Of a stretch of DNA of 64,000 nucleotides, positions 16,255 through 23,930 are shown one piece after another. Every line of letters starts with the position of its first letter. Positions within the stretch are counted from its first letter, which is position 1. The stretch is taken from assembly GCF_009905215.1 (NCBI RefSeq), contig NZ_CP047593.1, positions 2,360,900-2,424,899 on the forward strand, given 5' to 3'. The notes beneath the pieces are model-generated. The model saw only the letters and a list, made by a program, of their open reading frames with translations. It was not told the origin of the DNA and searched no databases. The stretch comes from Tichowtungia aerotolerans. GTDB taxonomy: Bacteria > Verrucomicrobiota > Kiritimatiellia > Kiritimatiellales > Tichowtungiaceae. The translations under genes were made by a program, and so were the position numbers.

Positions 16255-16635
16255 TCAGGCCGGTTCGCCGGCGGTCTGTTCTTCAATCCACCGGATGATG
16301 ACATCGACGATATAGGAAATCTCTTTTTCTTCCAGTTCGGTGCCTTTTTCGATGCCGTGGAACTTGGCCAGTTTGTCGCGATCGCTGGTTCCGGTGGCGT
16401 GCTGTGCGATAAAAACGGGGTGTCCTTTCAGGGGCGTTTGGCGGCCGTCGTTTTTTGGTTCGGCCGGAGCGAGGCGTTTGCGAACGAAGTCTGTTGCATG
16501 CAGCTGCAGGATGTCAACGCCTCGTGAGAGGACGTATTCTTTCTCGGGTTCGCCCATGTCCAGCTTTTCGATTTGCTTGGAGCGGGCCAGTTTCGCTTTG
16601 AGTGTATTCCAGCTTTTTTCGTCTAGTTTCTGCAC
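16255..16635 (-). CDS. DUF4186 family protein
   Basis: The product is 126 residues from GTG 16635. This start follows AGAGGAAGG and removes an unsupported 32-residue extension. The family core is obvious: RLAPAEPKNDGRQTPLKGHPVFIAQHATGT, then KFHGIEKGTEL and YIVDVIIRWIEEQ. Most DUF4186 members I recall carry a Cys pair after QHAT; here the segment reads GTSDRDKL with no Cys, so any metal or redox role of that pair is absent. Function is unknown. Confidence 0.75.
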   Translation of the reverse strand: MQKLDEKSWNTLKAKLARSKQIEKLDMGEPEKEYVLSRGVDILQLHATDFVRKRLAPAEPKNDGRQTPLKGHPVFIAQHATGTSDRDKLAKFHGIEKGTELEEKEISYIVDVIIRWIEEQTAGEPA

Positions 16636-16785
16636 GGTTTTGCGCCTTCCTCTCTGCTGAACGCTTGTTCCAGCACAAGCTACAGTATAGGGATAGAAGG
16701 GTCGTGAGGCAAGGGTGGAAAGAAAAATCATCCGGAAGCGTTGACTTTATAAAAAGTTCCTGTTTAATTACGCGCTTTCCTGGAT

Positions 16786-16872
16786 GCACCTGTGGTGGAA
16801 CTGGCAGACACGCAAGATTCAGGTTCTTGTGCCCGCAAGGGCGTGGAGGTTCGAATCCTCTCAGGTGCACCA
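16786..16872 (+). tRNA. tRNA-Leu (CAG)
   Basis: An 87-base class II tRNA. The acceptor stem is GCACCTG / CAGGTGC, with discriminator A and encoded CCA. The anticodon stem-loop CAAGA-TTCAGGT-TCTTG gives CAG, the variable arm is GCCCGCAAGGGCG, and the T arm is GAGGTTCGAATCCTC. It decodes CUG. Confidence 0.95.
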
Positions 16873-16881
16873 ACTTTTCTT

Positions 16882-16916
16882 AAGGCGGACTCAGCTCGAG
16901 TTCGCCTTTTGTTTTT
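16882..16916 (+). terminator. Terminator of tRNA-Leu
   Basis: AAGGCGGACTC / GAGTTCGCCTT stem with a 5-base loop, then TTGTTTTTT. Confidence 0.8.
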
Positions 16917-17596
16917 TATCCCCTTTTTAACCAGTAAATGGCGTTTTTTTGCATTCTTCCATTGTGCGGATGCCCGCAGTTTCCGGCAACCGCGGCAATG
17001 GGCGACACCGAACATCATCCGGATCGATCGTCTTCCAAAATCATCTACGCGATGTGCAGGATCTGATACGTTCGGTGTATTAGCTGGTCGGAGTCGTAAT
17101 CTATCTTTTCGATCGGTTCAGATGGTGCGGTCCGCTGTTGACCCGTTATGACACTGATGTTTCAAGTGTGAAATAGTTTCTGAAGGCAGTCCTTGATTTA
17201 GCCGGTGGCATCCACCCACGTTCACTGAGCGGACTTTAGGTATTCGTTGGAAATACAGAGGCAGATGGGTGTGATGGTTGTTTCGGAAATCTGGTTATGG
17301 ACGACATGCGATGGGGGTACGCAGAAGCAGTTGCTTTGCGCGTCGTAAGTTGCCCGTCAATTGTCGTGGCGCTGGTCTCAGCCAGGAAATAGACGGTTTC
17401 GACCGTACGGTGGATGTGATCGGAGATGGCATCACTGCTTTTTGCACATCCATTTCAAATGCGCATCGCAATCTCTCAGGAGCCTGCTCTTAAAAGATAA
17501 ACATTCGGCGTCTATCCTCGGTTGGGACAAACAGGGGCGGCTTGTTTTTAGAAAATGACCGGGGACTGAATCTGAGCCAGCATTCAGCCGGTTACT
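16917..17596. other. Gene-free stretch, possibly decayed coding sequence
   Basis: Short frames of 60-120 residues exist but none has a ribosome site, domain or clear codon bias. The 71-residue frame at 17278-17493 is the least implausible. I see no repeats, no palindrome copies and no RNA gene, and I can assign nothing. Confidence 0.5.
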
Positions 17597-17635
17597 GCAG
17601 GGAAAACAGATAGAGCAAGAATCTGTTTTCCCTGC
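17597..17635 (-). terminator. Strong hairpin at the 3' end of the acidic secreted protein gene
   Basis: GCAGGGAAAACAGAT / ATCTGTTTTCCCTGC is a perfect 15-bp stem with a 9-base loop, 15 bases past the stop codon. There is no T tail, so it may be a barrier or mRNA-stabilising hairpin. Confidence 0.6.
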
Positions 17636-17650
17636 TTTGGTGAGTCGAAT

Positions 17651-18535
17651 CTACTCTGTTGGTAAGGGAACCAGTTCTGCGGCCGGGACATCGTTGGTGG
17701 TGAAGGGGTCGACTTTTTGGGCGGGACTGTTTGTAGACTGTTCCAGTTCCTGAATGATTGTTTCAACGTCCACTTCCGCTTCGGGCTCCGGCGTCTCCAT
17801 TAAGTCGGCAACGGCCTCTTCGTCTTCATTCGGCTGCGTTTCCTGTTCTGCCGGTTCTTCCGCTGGGGCTTCTGCCGGCTCAACCGTTTCCTGAGCGGTC
17901 AGGTCGACCGGTTCAATCGGCTCAGGCAGCGTGATTTCCAGCGGTTCCCACAGATCTCTATCGGTTTCGAAGTCCCGCGCTTTGAAGGCGGGCATGACTT
18001 CGTTGCCGCGATAGTGCCACCAGAAGACATTGTTCAGCGACGGGTTGATTTCTTCCAGCGCGTATTTATAGCGGTCAGCAAACTGAATCCAGTAGCGGTA
18101 TGGGAATTTGAAATGGAGGCCCAACAGGTGGATGATTGCGCGCTCATCCGTAGTGGACAGCCGGAATCCTTTTTTACACCAGGTCCCGTCGGGAATTAAT
18201 AGTTCCGGCGCAGTGTATTTCTCTTGCTCCACGACCACTGCCTGTTGTGGCGGAGTGGTGAAAAAGACGCCGTTTACGTAGTCTTCGGGAGAAACCGATA
18301 CCCAGCCTTCACCGTTCCATGCATGCAGAACCGGGTCTTTTTGCATGGGCTGGTAGCAGACAATCAGTACGGGGTAATATCGCGATATGTCCAGTGCCAG
18401 TTTTACAGCCTGCGGTTCGCGGGGCACCACCAGCATGGTGATGTTGTCCCTCCACGGAATGAGCTCGGGTTCCTGTGCATACAGAGCGAAGGCATTGCAT
18501 AGGAGGATGGCTGCAAGAACGCCTTTTTTAAACAT
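17651..18535 (-). CDS. Secreted protein with acidic Pro/Glu-rich C-terminus, function unknown
   Basis: The product is 294 residues. A signal peptide (MFKKGVLAAILLCNAFALYAQ) leads into a globular part of about 190 residues with many aromatic residues (PYRYWIQFADRYKYAL, NNVFWWHYRG). The last 90 residues are low-complexity E/P/A/T (EPIEPVDLTAQETVEPAEA and similar), probably disordered. I recognise no domain family. It sits 14 bases downstream of ferritin on the same strand and may be co-transcribed with it. Confidence 0.7.
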   Translation of the reverse strand: MFKKGVLAAILLCNAFALYAQEPELIPWRDNITMLVVPREPQAVKLALDISRYYPVLIVCYQPMQKDPVLHAWNGEGWVSVSPEDYVNGVFFTTPPQQAVVVEQEKYTAPELLIPDGTWCKKGFRLSTTDERAIIHLLGLHFKFPYRYWIQFADRYKYALEEINPSLNNVFWWHYRGNEVMPAFKARDFETDRDLWEPLEITLPEPIEPVDLTAQETVEPAEAPAEEPAEQETQPNEDEEAVADLMETPEPEAEVDVETIIQELEQSTNSPAQKVDPFTTNDVPAAELVPLPTE

Positions 18536-18549
18536 AATGGACCTCGGGG

Positions 18550-19062
18550 TTATTGTGCTGTTGCAGGAGTGGGCGGGAGGCGCTGCGAAAGTTTATCGTC
18601 AATCATCATCAATGCTCCGCCGTTTTCGTCGGCCAGCTTGAGACGATTGACGATGTCTTCAACATTTGCTTCTTCTTCAACCTGTTCCGTAATATACCAC
18701 TGCAGGAACACCTGTGATGCATGGTCTTTTTCTTCCACGGCCACGTCAAGAAGCTCATTGATCGATTTGGTCACGAACTGCTCGTGTGCCAGACTCGCCT
18801 GGAAAATCTCCAGAATGGTACCGAATTCGTTCGGCGGCTCATCAATCTGCATCAGGCGGGCGTTGCCTCCATGTTGCATCACGTAGTCGAACATCTTGCT
18901 CATGTGCATGATTTCTTCGTCGTACTGCATCCGGAACCAGTGTTCTGCACCCGGCATGCCGAGGCGATTGCAATAGGCCGACATCGACAGGTAAAGGTAT
19001 GCGGAATAAAATTCTTTATTGATCTGCTCGTTGAGCGCTTCTTCCATTCGTTTTGTTATCAT
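18550..19062 (-). CDS. ftnA: Non-haem ferritin
   Basis: The product is 170 residues. I chose the ATG at 19062 (MITKRMEEALNEQ), which has AGGGAG upstream; a longer frame adds nine unsupported residues. The four-helix ferritin-like fold is clear, with ferroxidase ligands in NKEFYSAYLYLSMSAYC (Glu), YDEEIMHMSKMF (Glu, His) and the EQVEEEANVEDIV stretch (Gln/Glu). It stores iron as ferrihydrite in the cytoplasm. This fits the large Fe-S assembly locus further along, although no Fur box was identified by eye. Confidence 0.9.
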   Translation of the reverse strand: MITKRMEEALNEQINKEFYSAYLYLSMSAYCNRLGMPGAEHWFRMQYDEEIMHMSKMFDYVMQHGGNARLMQIDEPPNEFGTILEIFQASLAHEQFVTKSINELLDVAVEEKDHASQVFLQWYITEQVEEEANVEDIVNRLKLADENGGALMMIDDKLSQRLPPTPATAQ

Positions 19063-19201
19063 CAGATCATTTCTCCCTTGTTTTCCCAATCTTAGACAGA
19101 TTGGCCTTCAGAGGTCAAAGACCGAGATGCCTAAACTATGATTGGCAATGAAGGCCGGATTTCGACTGTTTTGGAAAAAAAGAGATGCCGACATCAAGGA
19201 C

Positions 19202-19218
19202 TTTCCAACCATTGGAAA
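19202..19218. repeat. HIP-like palindrome, perfect arms (CCA spacer)
   Basis: TTTCCAA-CCA-TTGGAAA, 20 bases before the PIN-PhoH start codon in its 5' leader. Confidence 0.85.
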
Positions 19219-19238
19219 AGGTGCGTATAGTGAGTCGC

Positions 19239-20549
19239 ATGAAAAATTTTATTCTTGATACGAACGTTCTGATTCATGATCCCACGGCAATTTATCAGTT
19301 TGATGAGCATGCGGTGATCATTCCCTTGAAAGTGTTGGAGGAAATTGACCGCTTTAAAAAAGAGTTGAGCGAGCGCGGGCGCAATGCCCGGACGGTTTCC
19401 CGGATGCTCGATGAATTGCGGAAAAAGGGCCGGCTTTCCGATGGTGTATCGTTGGGCAGTGGTGGGAGCATTCAGGTGATTTTTGCCGATAAGGATGATC
19501 CGTTTGCCCTGAAGCTTTCAGCGGACGATCTGATTCTGAAGATGGCAATGGACATCAAAAAGAGTCGTCCGGATGAAAAATGCACGGTGGTCAGCAAGGA
19601 TATCAATTTGCGGCTGAAGGCCGATGCGCTTGGCCTGGAGGCCGAGGACTATGAAAACGGAAAGCAGCACGAGCCGGATGAAATGTATTCCGGACAGGTT
19701 GTGCTGGATGCGGATTCTGAAGCGATCGGCTTTTTTGCCCGCGAAGGACATGTTGTGGTTTCCGGAATGGATGAGCTCGATCCGAATCAGTATATCACGC
19801 TGCAGAATCCGCAGGATCCCAAGCAGACCATGCTGGGGCGTTATGATGCCGAAACACATCGGATTGTGAAGCTGCTGGCGATCGATAACAACGCTCCGGT
19901 GACTCCGCGCAACCGAGAGCAGCGGTTTGCCATGGATGCACTGCTGAACGATAAAATCAAGCTGGTGACTCTTTGTGGAAAGGCCGGTACCGGGAAAACC
20001 CTGCTGGCAATTGCTGCCGGTTATCATCAGGTGATGGATACCAAATATTACAATCGACTGCTGGTTTCCCGGCCCATTTTTCCAATGGGCAAGGATCTCG
20101 GGTATTTGCCCGGATCGGTGGAGGAAAAGCTCGATCCGTGGATGCAGCCGATCCATGATGCCCTGTCGCTGGTGGTTCATAATCGAACCGGCAGTTCGAA
20201 TGCTCAAAACAAAAAGGGCGGTGATCTGATTGCCTCGAATCCGCTGATTGATGTGGAGCCGCTGACGTATATTCGCGGGAGGAGCATTCCCAACCAGTTT
20301 ATGATTGTTGATGAGTCTCAGAACCTGACTCCGCTGGAGGTTAAAACGGTCATTACCCGTGTCGGGCATGACACCAAGATTATTTTGACCGGAGACCTTT
20401 ACCAGATCGATAATCCGTATGTGGACAGCATGTCCAGCGGCCTGAGTGCGGTTGTCGAAAAATTCCGCGGCGAAGAACTGAGTGCGCATATGCTGTTTTC
20501 AGAAGGGGTTCGTTCGGATCTGGCCGAAAAAGCCGCGAATCTGCTTTAA
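19239..20549 (+). CDS. PIN-PhoH protein (RNase/ATPase, YlaK-like)
   Basis: The product is 436 residues. ATG 19239 (MKNFILDTNVLIHDP) starts exactly at the PIN domain. An upstream ATG at 19185 would translate the palindrome and add 18 residues unlike the family. The PIN domain (1-130) keeps acidic residues in FILDTNVL, EEIDRFK and KDINLRLKADALGL. The PhoH ATPase domain (from about 225) has Walker A GKAGTGKTLLAIAAG and Walker B FMIVDESQNLTP. Such PhoH2-type fusions are ATP-dependent RNA-unwinding nucleases in other bacteria; the role here is inferred. Confidence 0.9.
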   Translation: MKNFILDTNVLIHDPTAIYQFDEHAVIIPLKVLEEIDRFKKELSERGRNARTVSRMLDELRKKGRLSDGVSLGSGGSIQVIFADKDDPFALKLSADDLILKMAMDIKKSRPDEKCTVVSKDINLRLKADALGLEAEDYENGKQHEPDEMYSGQVVLDADSEAIGFFAREGHVVVSGMDELDPNQYITLQNPQDPKQTMLGRYDAETHRIVKLLAIDNNAPVTPRNREQRFAMDALLNDKIKLVTLCGKAGTGKTLLAIAAGYHQVMDTKYYNRLLVSRPIFPMGKDLGYLPGSVEEKLDPWMQPIHDALSLVVHNRTGSSNAQNKKGGDLIASNPLIDVEPLTYIRGRSIPNQFMIVDESQNLTPLEVKTVITRVGHDTKIILTGDLYQIDNPYVDSMSSGLSAVVEKFRGEELSAHMLFSEGVRSDLAEKAANLL

Positions 20550-20627
20550 ACAGTTTCACGGCTTTACAACGCTGAAGGATTAACTAGCATCTCCTCTTTT
20601 CAGTGAACGAGGAGCAGAGGTGACAGG

Positions 20628-20996
20628 ATGTTTTTTCAGAAAACCATGAGAAAAATTCTTGCAGATCGCGGTTATACGCATTGTGCAGGCGATGAAGACT
20701 TTTCTCGACACGGCGATTATGCCCGCAACATACAGTATGCTTTTTCAAAAGAACATGCAGGGAACGGACAGAAAGTGGTCGATATCGTTTTTCTGGGTGC
20801 GGATATGCACGCTGAACGGATCATTATTGGGTTTTTCCGCGAAAATGTTTCCATTGAAAATGGAGTTCTCGCGAATCAGGATACCAGTATCCCGCTGTCC
20901 AAATTCTCACTGGATGAATTTGAAAAACAGATCGACCGCCTGATTCCTAAGGGATCGCCGGTCGGAAGGCACACTGAAGTCAGTGCAGCTTTTTAA
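20628..20996 (+). CDS. Hypothetical protein, 122 aa
   Basis: No signal peptide or membrane segment is visible. The sequence begins MFFQKTMRKILADRG and includes VVDIVFLGADMHAERIIIGFF and a charged end. An AGAGG-type ribosome site sits about 8 bases upstream. It lies between PIN-PhoH and dapL, 19 bases before the dapL start, so co-transcription with dapL is likely. I do not recognise a family. Confidence 0.6.
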   Translation: MFFQKTMRKILADRGYTHCAGDEDFSRHGDYARNIQYAFSKEHAGNGQKVVDIVFLGADMHAERIIIGFFRENVSIENGVLANQDTSIPLSKFSLDEFEKQIDRLIPKGSPVGRHTEVSAAF

Positions 20997-21015
20997 ATTA
21001 AAGAAGGAGATCAGA

Positions 21016-22236
21016 ATGAATGCAGAAAAGCTTTTTGCGGACCGCATCGGCGGCGAGCAGTTCGGCAAATCCACCGAAATTTATAAATTTGAAAAAATCA
21101 AACGGGCAAAAGCCAAGGCGCGCGAGCTGCATCCCGATCTGGAAATTCTCGATTTTGGAGTGGGGGAGCCGGATCAGATGGCCCCGGCTCCGATTCGGGA
21201 AGCGTTGAAAGTACAGGTCGACCTGCCCGAAAACCGCGGCTATGCCGACAACGGCATTGCTGAATTTAAGCAGGCGGCGGCTGAATACATGAAAAACTTT
21301 TTCGGGGTCGAACTGGATCCGGCTTCGGAAATCAACCACAGCATCGGCACCAAGCCGGCGCTGGCCATGCTTCCTCTTGCCTTTGTGAATCCGGGGGACG
21401 TCATTTTTCAGACGGTTCCCGGCTATCCGGTAATGGCCACGCACACCAAATACCTCGGCGGCGAAGTGGTGGATATTCCGCTGCTCGAAGAAAATGAATT
21501 TCTTCCAAACCTTGAAAGTATTGATCCGGCGCTGGCGGATCGCTGTAAACTGTTCTACATCAACTACCCCAACAATCCGACCGGCGCGGTGGCTACAGAT
21601 GAGTTTTACGACGAACTGATTGCTTTTGCTCAGAAACACAACATCCTGATTATTCAGGACGCTCCGTATGCCACTCTGGTGTATGATGGCGATCGCAAGT
21701 CGATCCTTCAGCGTCCCGGCGCGAAAGAATGCGCGCTCGAACTTCATTCCATGTCCAAGGCGTACAACATGACCGGCTGGCGTTTGGCCTTTTTCTGTGG
21801 AGCAGCCTGGGCTGTCGAAGCGCTGGCGACTGTAAAAGACAACTGCGACAGCGGTCAGTTCAAGGCCATTCAGCACGCTGCCTGTGCGGGCATTGCGGAT
21901 GAGAGCCTCGCGGAAGGCATCCGCGTTCACTACGAAAAACGCCTGCGCAAAATGGTCAACGTTCTGAAAGACGTTGGTTTTGATGCCCAGATGCCGGGCG
22001 GGACTTTTTATCTTTACATTAAAGCCCCCAAAGGAGCAGGAGATGTGGAATTTTCCAATGCCGAGGAGGCTTCGCTTTATCTGATCGAAAACTTCGGCAT
22101 TTCCACTGTTCCGTGGGATAACACCGGGCCGTTTATCCGCTTCGGCGCAGTCTTCGAATCTGCCGGCGAAGAAGATGATGAGCGCGTGCTCAACGAACTC
22201 GCCGCGCGCCTGGCCAAGGCGGAGTTGAAGTTCTAA
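21016..22236 (+). CDS. dapL: LL-diaminopimelate aminotransferase
   Basis: The product is 406 residues. ATG 21016 follows AAGAAGGAGAT. Fold-type I PLP aminotransferase landmarks are YINYPNNPTGAVA, IIQDAPYATLVYDG and SMSKAYNMTGWRLAF with PLP Lys248. The N-terminal FGVGEPDQMAP and RGYADNGIAEFK segments are characteristic of DapL. It converts tetrahydrodipicolinate directly to LL-diaminopimelate with glutamate, for peptidoglycan and lysine. DapL is the route used by chlamydiae and other PVC bacteria, which supports the taxonomic guess. A degenerate palindrome at 21502 encodes LPNLES. Confidence 0.9.
   Translation: MNAEKLFADRIGGEQFGKSTEIYKFEKIKRAKAKARELHPDLEILDFGVGEPDQMAPAPIREALKVQVDLPENRGYADNGIAEFKQAAAEYMKNFFGVELDPASEINHSIGTKPALAMLPLAFVNPGDVIFQTVPGYPVMATHTKYLGGEVVDIPLLEENEFLPNLESIDPALADRCKLFYINYPNNPTGAVATDEFYDELIAFAQKHNILIIQDAPYATLVYDGDRKSILQRPGAKECALELHSMSKAYNMTGWRLAFFCGAAWAVEALATVKDNCDSGQFKAIQHAACAGIADESLAEGIRVHYEKRLRKMVNVLKDVGFDAQMPGGTFYLYIKAPKGAGDVEFSNAEEASLYLIENFGISTVPWDNTGPFIRFGAVFESAGEEDDERVLNELAARLAKAELKF
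21502..21518. repeat. HIP-like palindrome, degenerate (CTTCCAA-ACC-TTGAAAG)
   Basis: Three arm mismatches. Inside dapL. Confidence 0.45.
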
Positions 22237-22263
22237 GCGTTTTATTACCTGATGGATGCGAGA

Positions 22264-22300
22264 CAGGCTTTCTTCTAATCAGTCGAAAGCCTGATTTTTT
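22264..22300 (+). terminator. Terminator of dapL
   Basis: CAGGCTTTC / GAAAGCCTG, a perfect 9-bp stem with a 12-base loop, then ATTTTTT. Confidence 0.85.
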
Positions 22301-22404
22301 AAAAATGTGATCCGGACAGATTCGTTTGTTTGCCTATGCAGGTATATCTACTTCATTTGTCGAGGAGGGAATGCCGCGGATCGCCGGCTTGCTGATTCGT
22401 CGAA

Positions 22405-22965
22405 TCAGTGATCTTCATCACTGAAGGTGATGCGGTCGAGAACCCTGTTGGCATTGTCCGGCAGGGTTCCTTCGTTGTAGAAACGGCGGATAAGTTCCAG
22501 GGCCAGAAAACTCTCATCGAACTGTTTTTGGAGGCGTTGGAAAGCCAGTTCCTCCAGTTGATCGGCCTGCATGATTTCCACCAGATGGGTTTCGCCGGTC
22601 GCGTTGCGTCCGGCGTGGGCCACGAGTGCGCCGAGGGTGCGAAGCACCTTCGCATGCGTTTCATCCGGCTGGTGGTAGAGTTGGTCGTCGCAAAAATATT
22701 CAAGACAGACCGGCGGGCGCCCGGCAGGCAGAGAACATCCGGTTTCACAAAGGAATCCGTAGCGGTCACTGTCCAGAACCTCCCGCTGGTGGAGCAGTCG
22801 AAGAAATGGACTTTCAATGGCTTCTTCGCAAATATCCGCCCGACAGCAGACCTGTGTGCAGTACGAGCACAGCGTGCAGCATTGCTCGTTTACCAGCTCC
22901 TGTGCGGCGCTTTCCAGTTCCGAATACTGGGTTAATAAGTTTTCAAGTTTAGGATTCATCAGCAT
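22405..22965 (-). CDS. YkgJ-like Cys-rich putative metal-chelating protein
   Basis: The product is 186 residues. The N-terminal third is packed with cysteine: CCTLCSYCTQVCCRADIC near residues 29-46, then CETGCSLPAGRPPVCLEYFC near 74-93. The latter resembles the GCxLxxxRPxxC core of the YkgJ (zinc/iron-chelating) family. The C-terminal half is helical and Cys-free. An in-frame ATG two codons in is an alternative start; neither has a good ribosome site. Function is unknown. The family name is a motif-level guess. Confidence 0.6.
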   Translation of the reverse strand: MLMNPKLENLLTQYSELESAAQELVNEQCCTLCSYCTQVCCRADICEEAIESPFLRLLHQREVLDSDRYGFLCETGCSLPAGRPPVCLEYFCDDQLYHQPDETHAKVLRTLGALVAHAGRNATGETHLVEIMQADQLEELAFQRLQKQFDESFLALELIRRFYNEGTLPDNANRVLDRITFSDEDH

Positions 22966-23157
22966 TGGAATCTAAGCATGGACGGGCGGACTTTGCGCTT
23001 CTTTTATTCGTGTTTTCCGAAAAACAGCCTTATTTAGTGACAATTCGTACGCATTTATCTTTTTATTTTATTTAACTGATCTTTCGAAAAAAGATTGATG
23101 TCTTCCGATGTCGTGGCAAAATGACCCCCATCAAAAGGTCCGGAAGGAGATGCAAAA

Positions 23158-23868
23158 ATGAAACTCAAATGGATAATTGCCAGCATTGTGCTGACGGGAG
23201 CCTTGTGCGCTAGAGCGGATGTCATTCTGTGGGATCTTAACTACGATGAAAACGCGATTTATATGGCAACCGTGGATGATTTTGTGGCTCTGGGGGTGGC
23301 TGGAAATTTGTCGGGGGCTGCGGTTTCACAGGTGGTAGCTTCTTCGACCAATTCCATGTCAGATGGAACCATTACGTTGTCTTATTCAGCTGGGCTTGCG
23401 CAGAGTGTGTCTGGGCCGGACGGGATTGTTACAAACGTGGACAATGGGGTGCTGTGCGATTACCTTTATCTTGCGGCAGGTGGCAATGAGGGGCCGGTGA
23501 CGATGCAGATCGCGGGTTTGAGTTCTTCTCTTTTGTCAGATACGCAATACTATCTGTATCTGATCGGAGCCGGGGACAATACGAATCAGGGGACAAGTTT
23601 CACTTTTGACAGTGCTACACTGGATACCGTCAGTGGAACAGGGACTCCCTCTGATGCGGTTGCCACGTTTACCTTTACGACAGGCTCAACGGTTAACGAT
23701 ACACTTGAGTTTACATGGGATCGAATCGGCTCCAATGATTATAGCGGATTCAACGGATTTGCAATTGTTGCGGTTCCGGAACCGGCTACCATTGGCTTGG
23801 TCGGGATTTCCGGAGTTCTCCTGTTCTGGGGACACCGCCGTTCTTCTGCAAAGAAAGCAACGGCATAA
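23158..23868 (+). CDS. PEP-CTERM sorting domain protein
   Basis: The product is 236 residues behind AAGGAG. A signal peptide (MKLKWIIASIVLTGALCARA) is followed by about 190 residues of T/S/G-rich beta sequence. The C-terminus is a textbook PEP-CTERM: VPEPATIGL, a hydrophobic helix (VGISGVLLFW) and a basic tail (HRRSSAKK). In bacteria with exosortase this tail directs cell-envelope sorting linked to exopolysaccharide. The passenger domain is unrecognised. It is a single-gene unit with its own terminator. Confidence 0.9.
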   Translation: MKLKWIIASIVLTGALCARADVILWDLNYDENAIYMATVDDFVALGVAGNLSGAAVSQVVASSTNSMSDGTITLSYSAGLAQSVSGPDGIVTNVDNGVLCDYLYLAAGGNEGPVTMQIAGLSSSLLSDTQYYLYLIGAGDNTNQGTSFTFDSATLDTVSGTGTPSDAVATFTFTTGSTVNDTLEFTWDRIGSNDYSGFNGFAIVAVPEPATIGLVGISGVLLFWGHRRSSAKKATA

Positions 23869-23898
23869 GGTTTTTCATTTTTTAGTAAGCTTGATTTT

Positions 23899-23930
23899 CG
23901 GGGTTGCCTCAGCGGCAACCCCGTTTTTTT
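23899..23930 (+). terminator. Terminator of the PEP-CTERM gene
   Basis: CGGGGTTGCC / GGCAACCCCG, a 10-bp stem with a 5-base loop followed by T7-8. The T run touches the stop codon of convergent mfd. Confidence 0.9.

Noticed and set aside
16917-17596. Possible degraded transposase or small genes
   Set aside because: Short frames show no conserved DDE or HTH text, no terminal repeats and no ribosome sites; I could not support any call.
20087-20112. TTTTTCCAATGGGCAAGG in the PIN-PhoH gene as a palindrome copy
   Set aside because: The right arm GGCAAGG does not match TTGGAAA; it only encodes the ordinary PhoH text FPMGKDLG.
22951-22972. ATTGGAATC at the start of the YkgJ-like gene
   Set aside because: Only one half-site is present. 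Half-sites also occur at 17230, 19170, 54603, 58707 and 59252 and are expected more often by chance.
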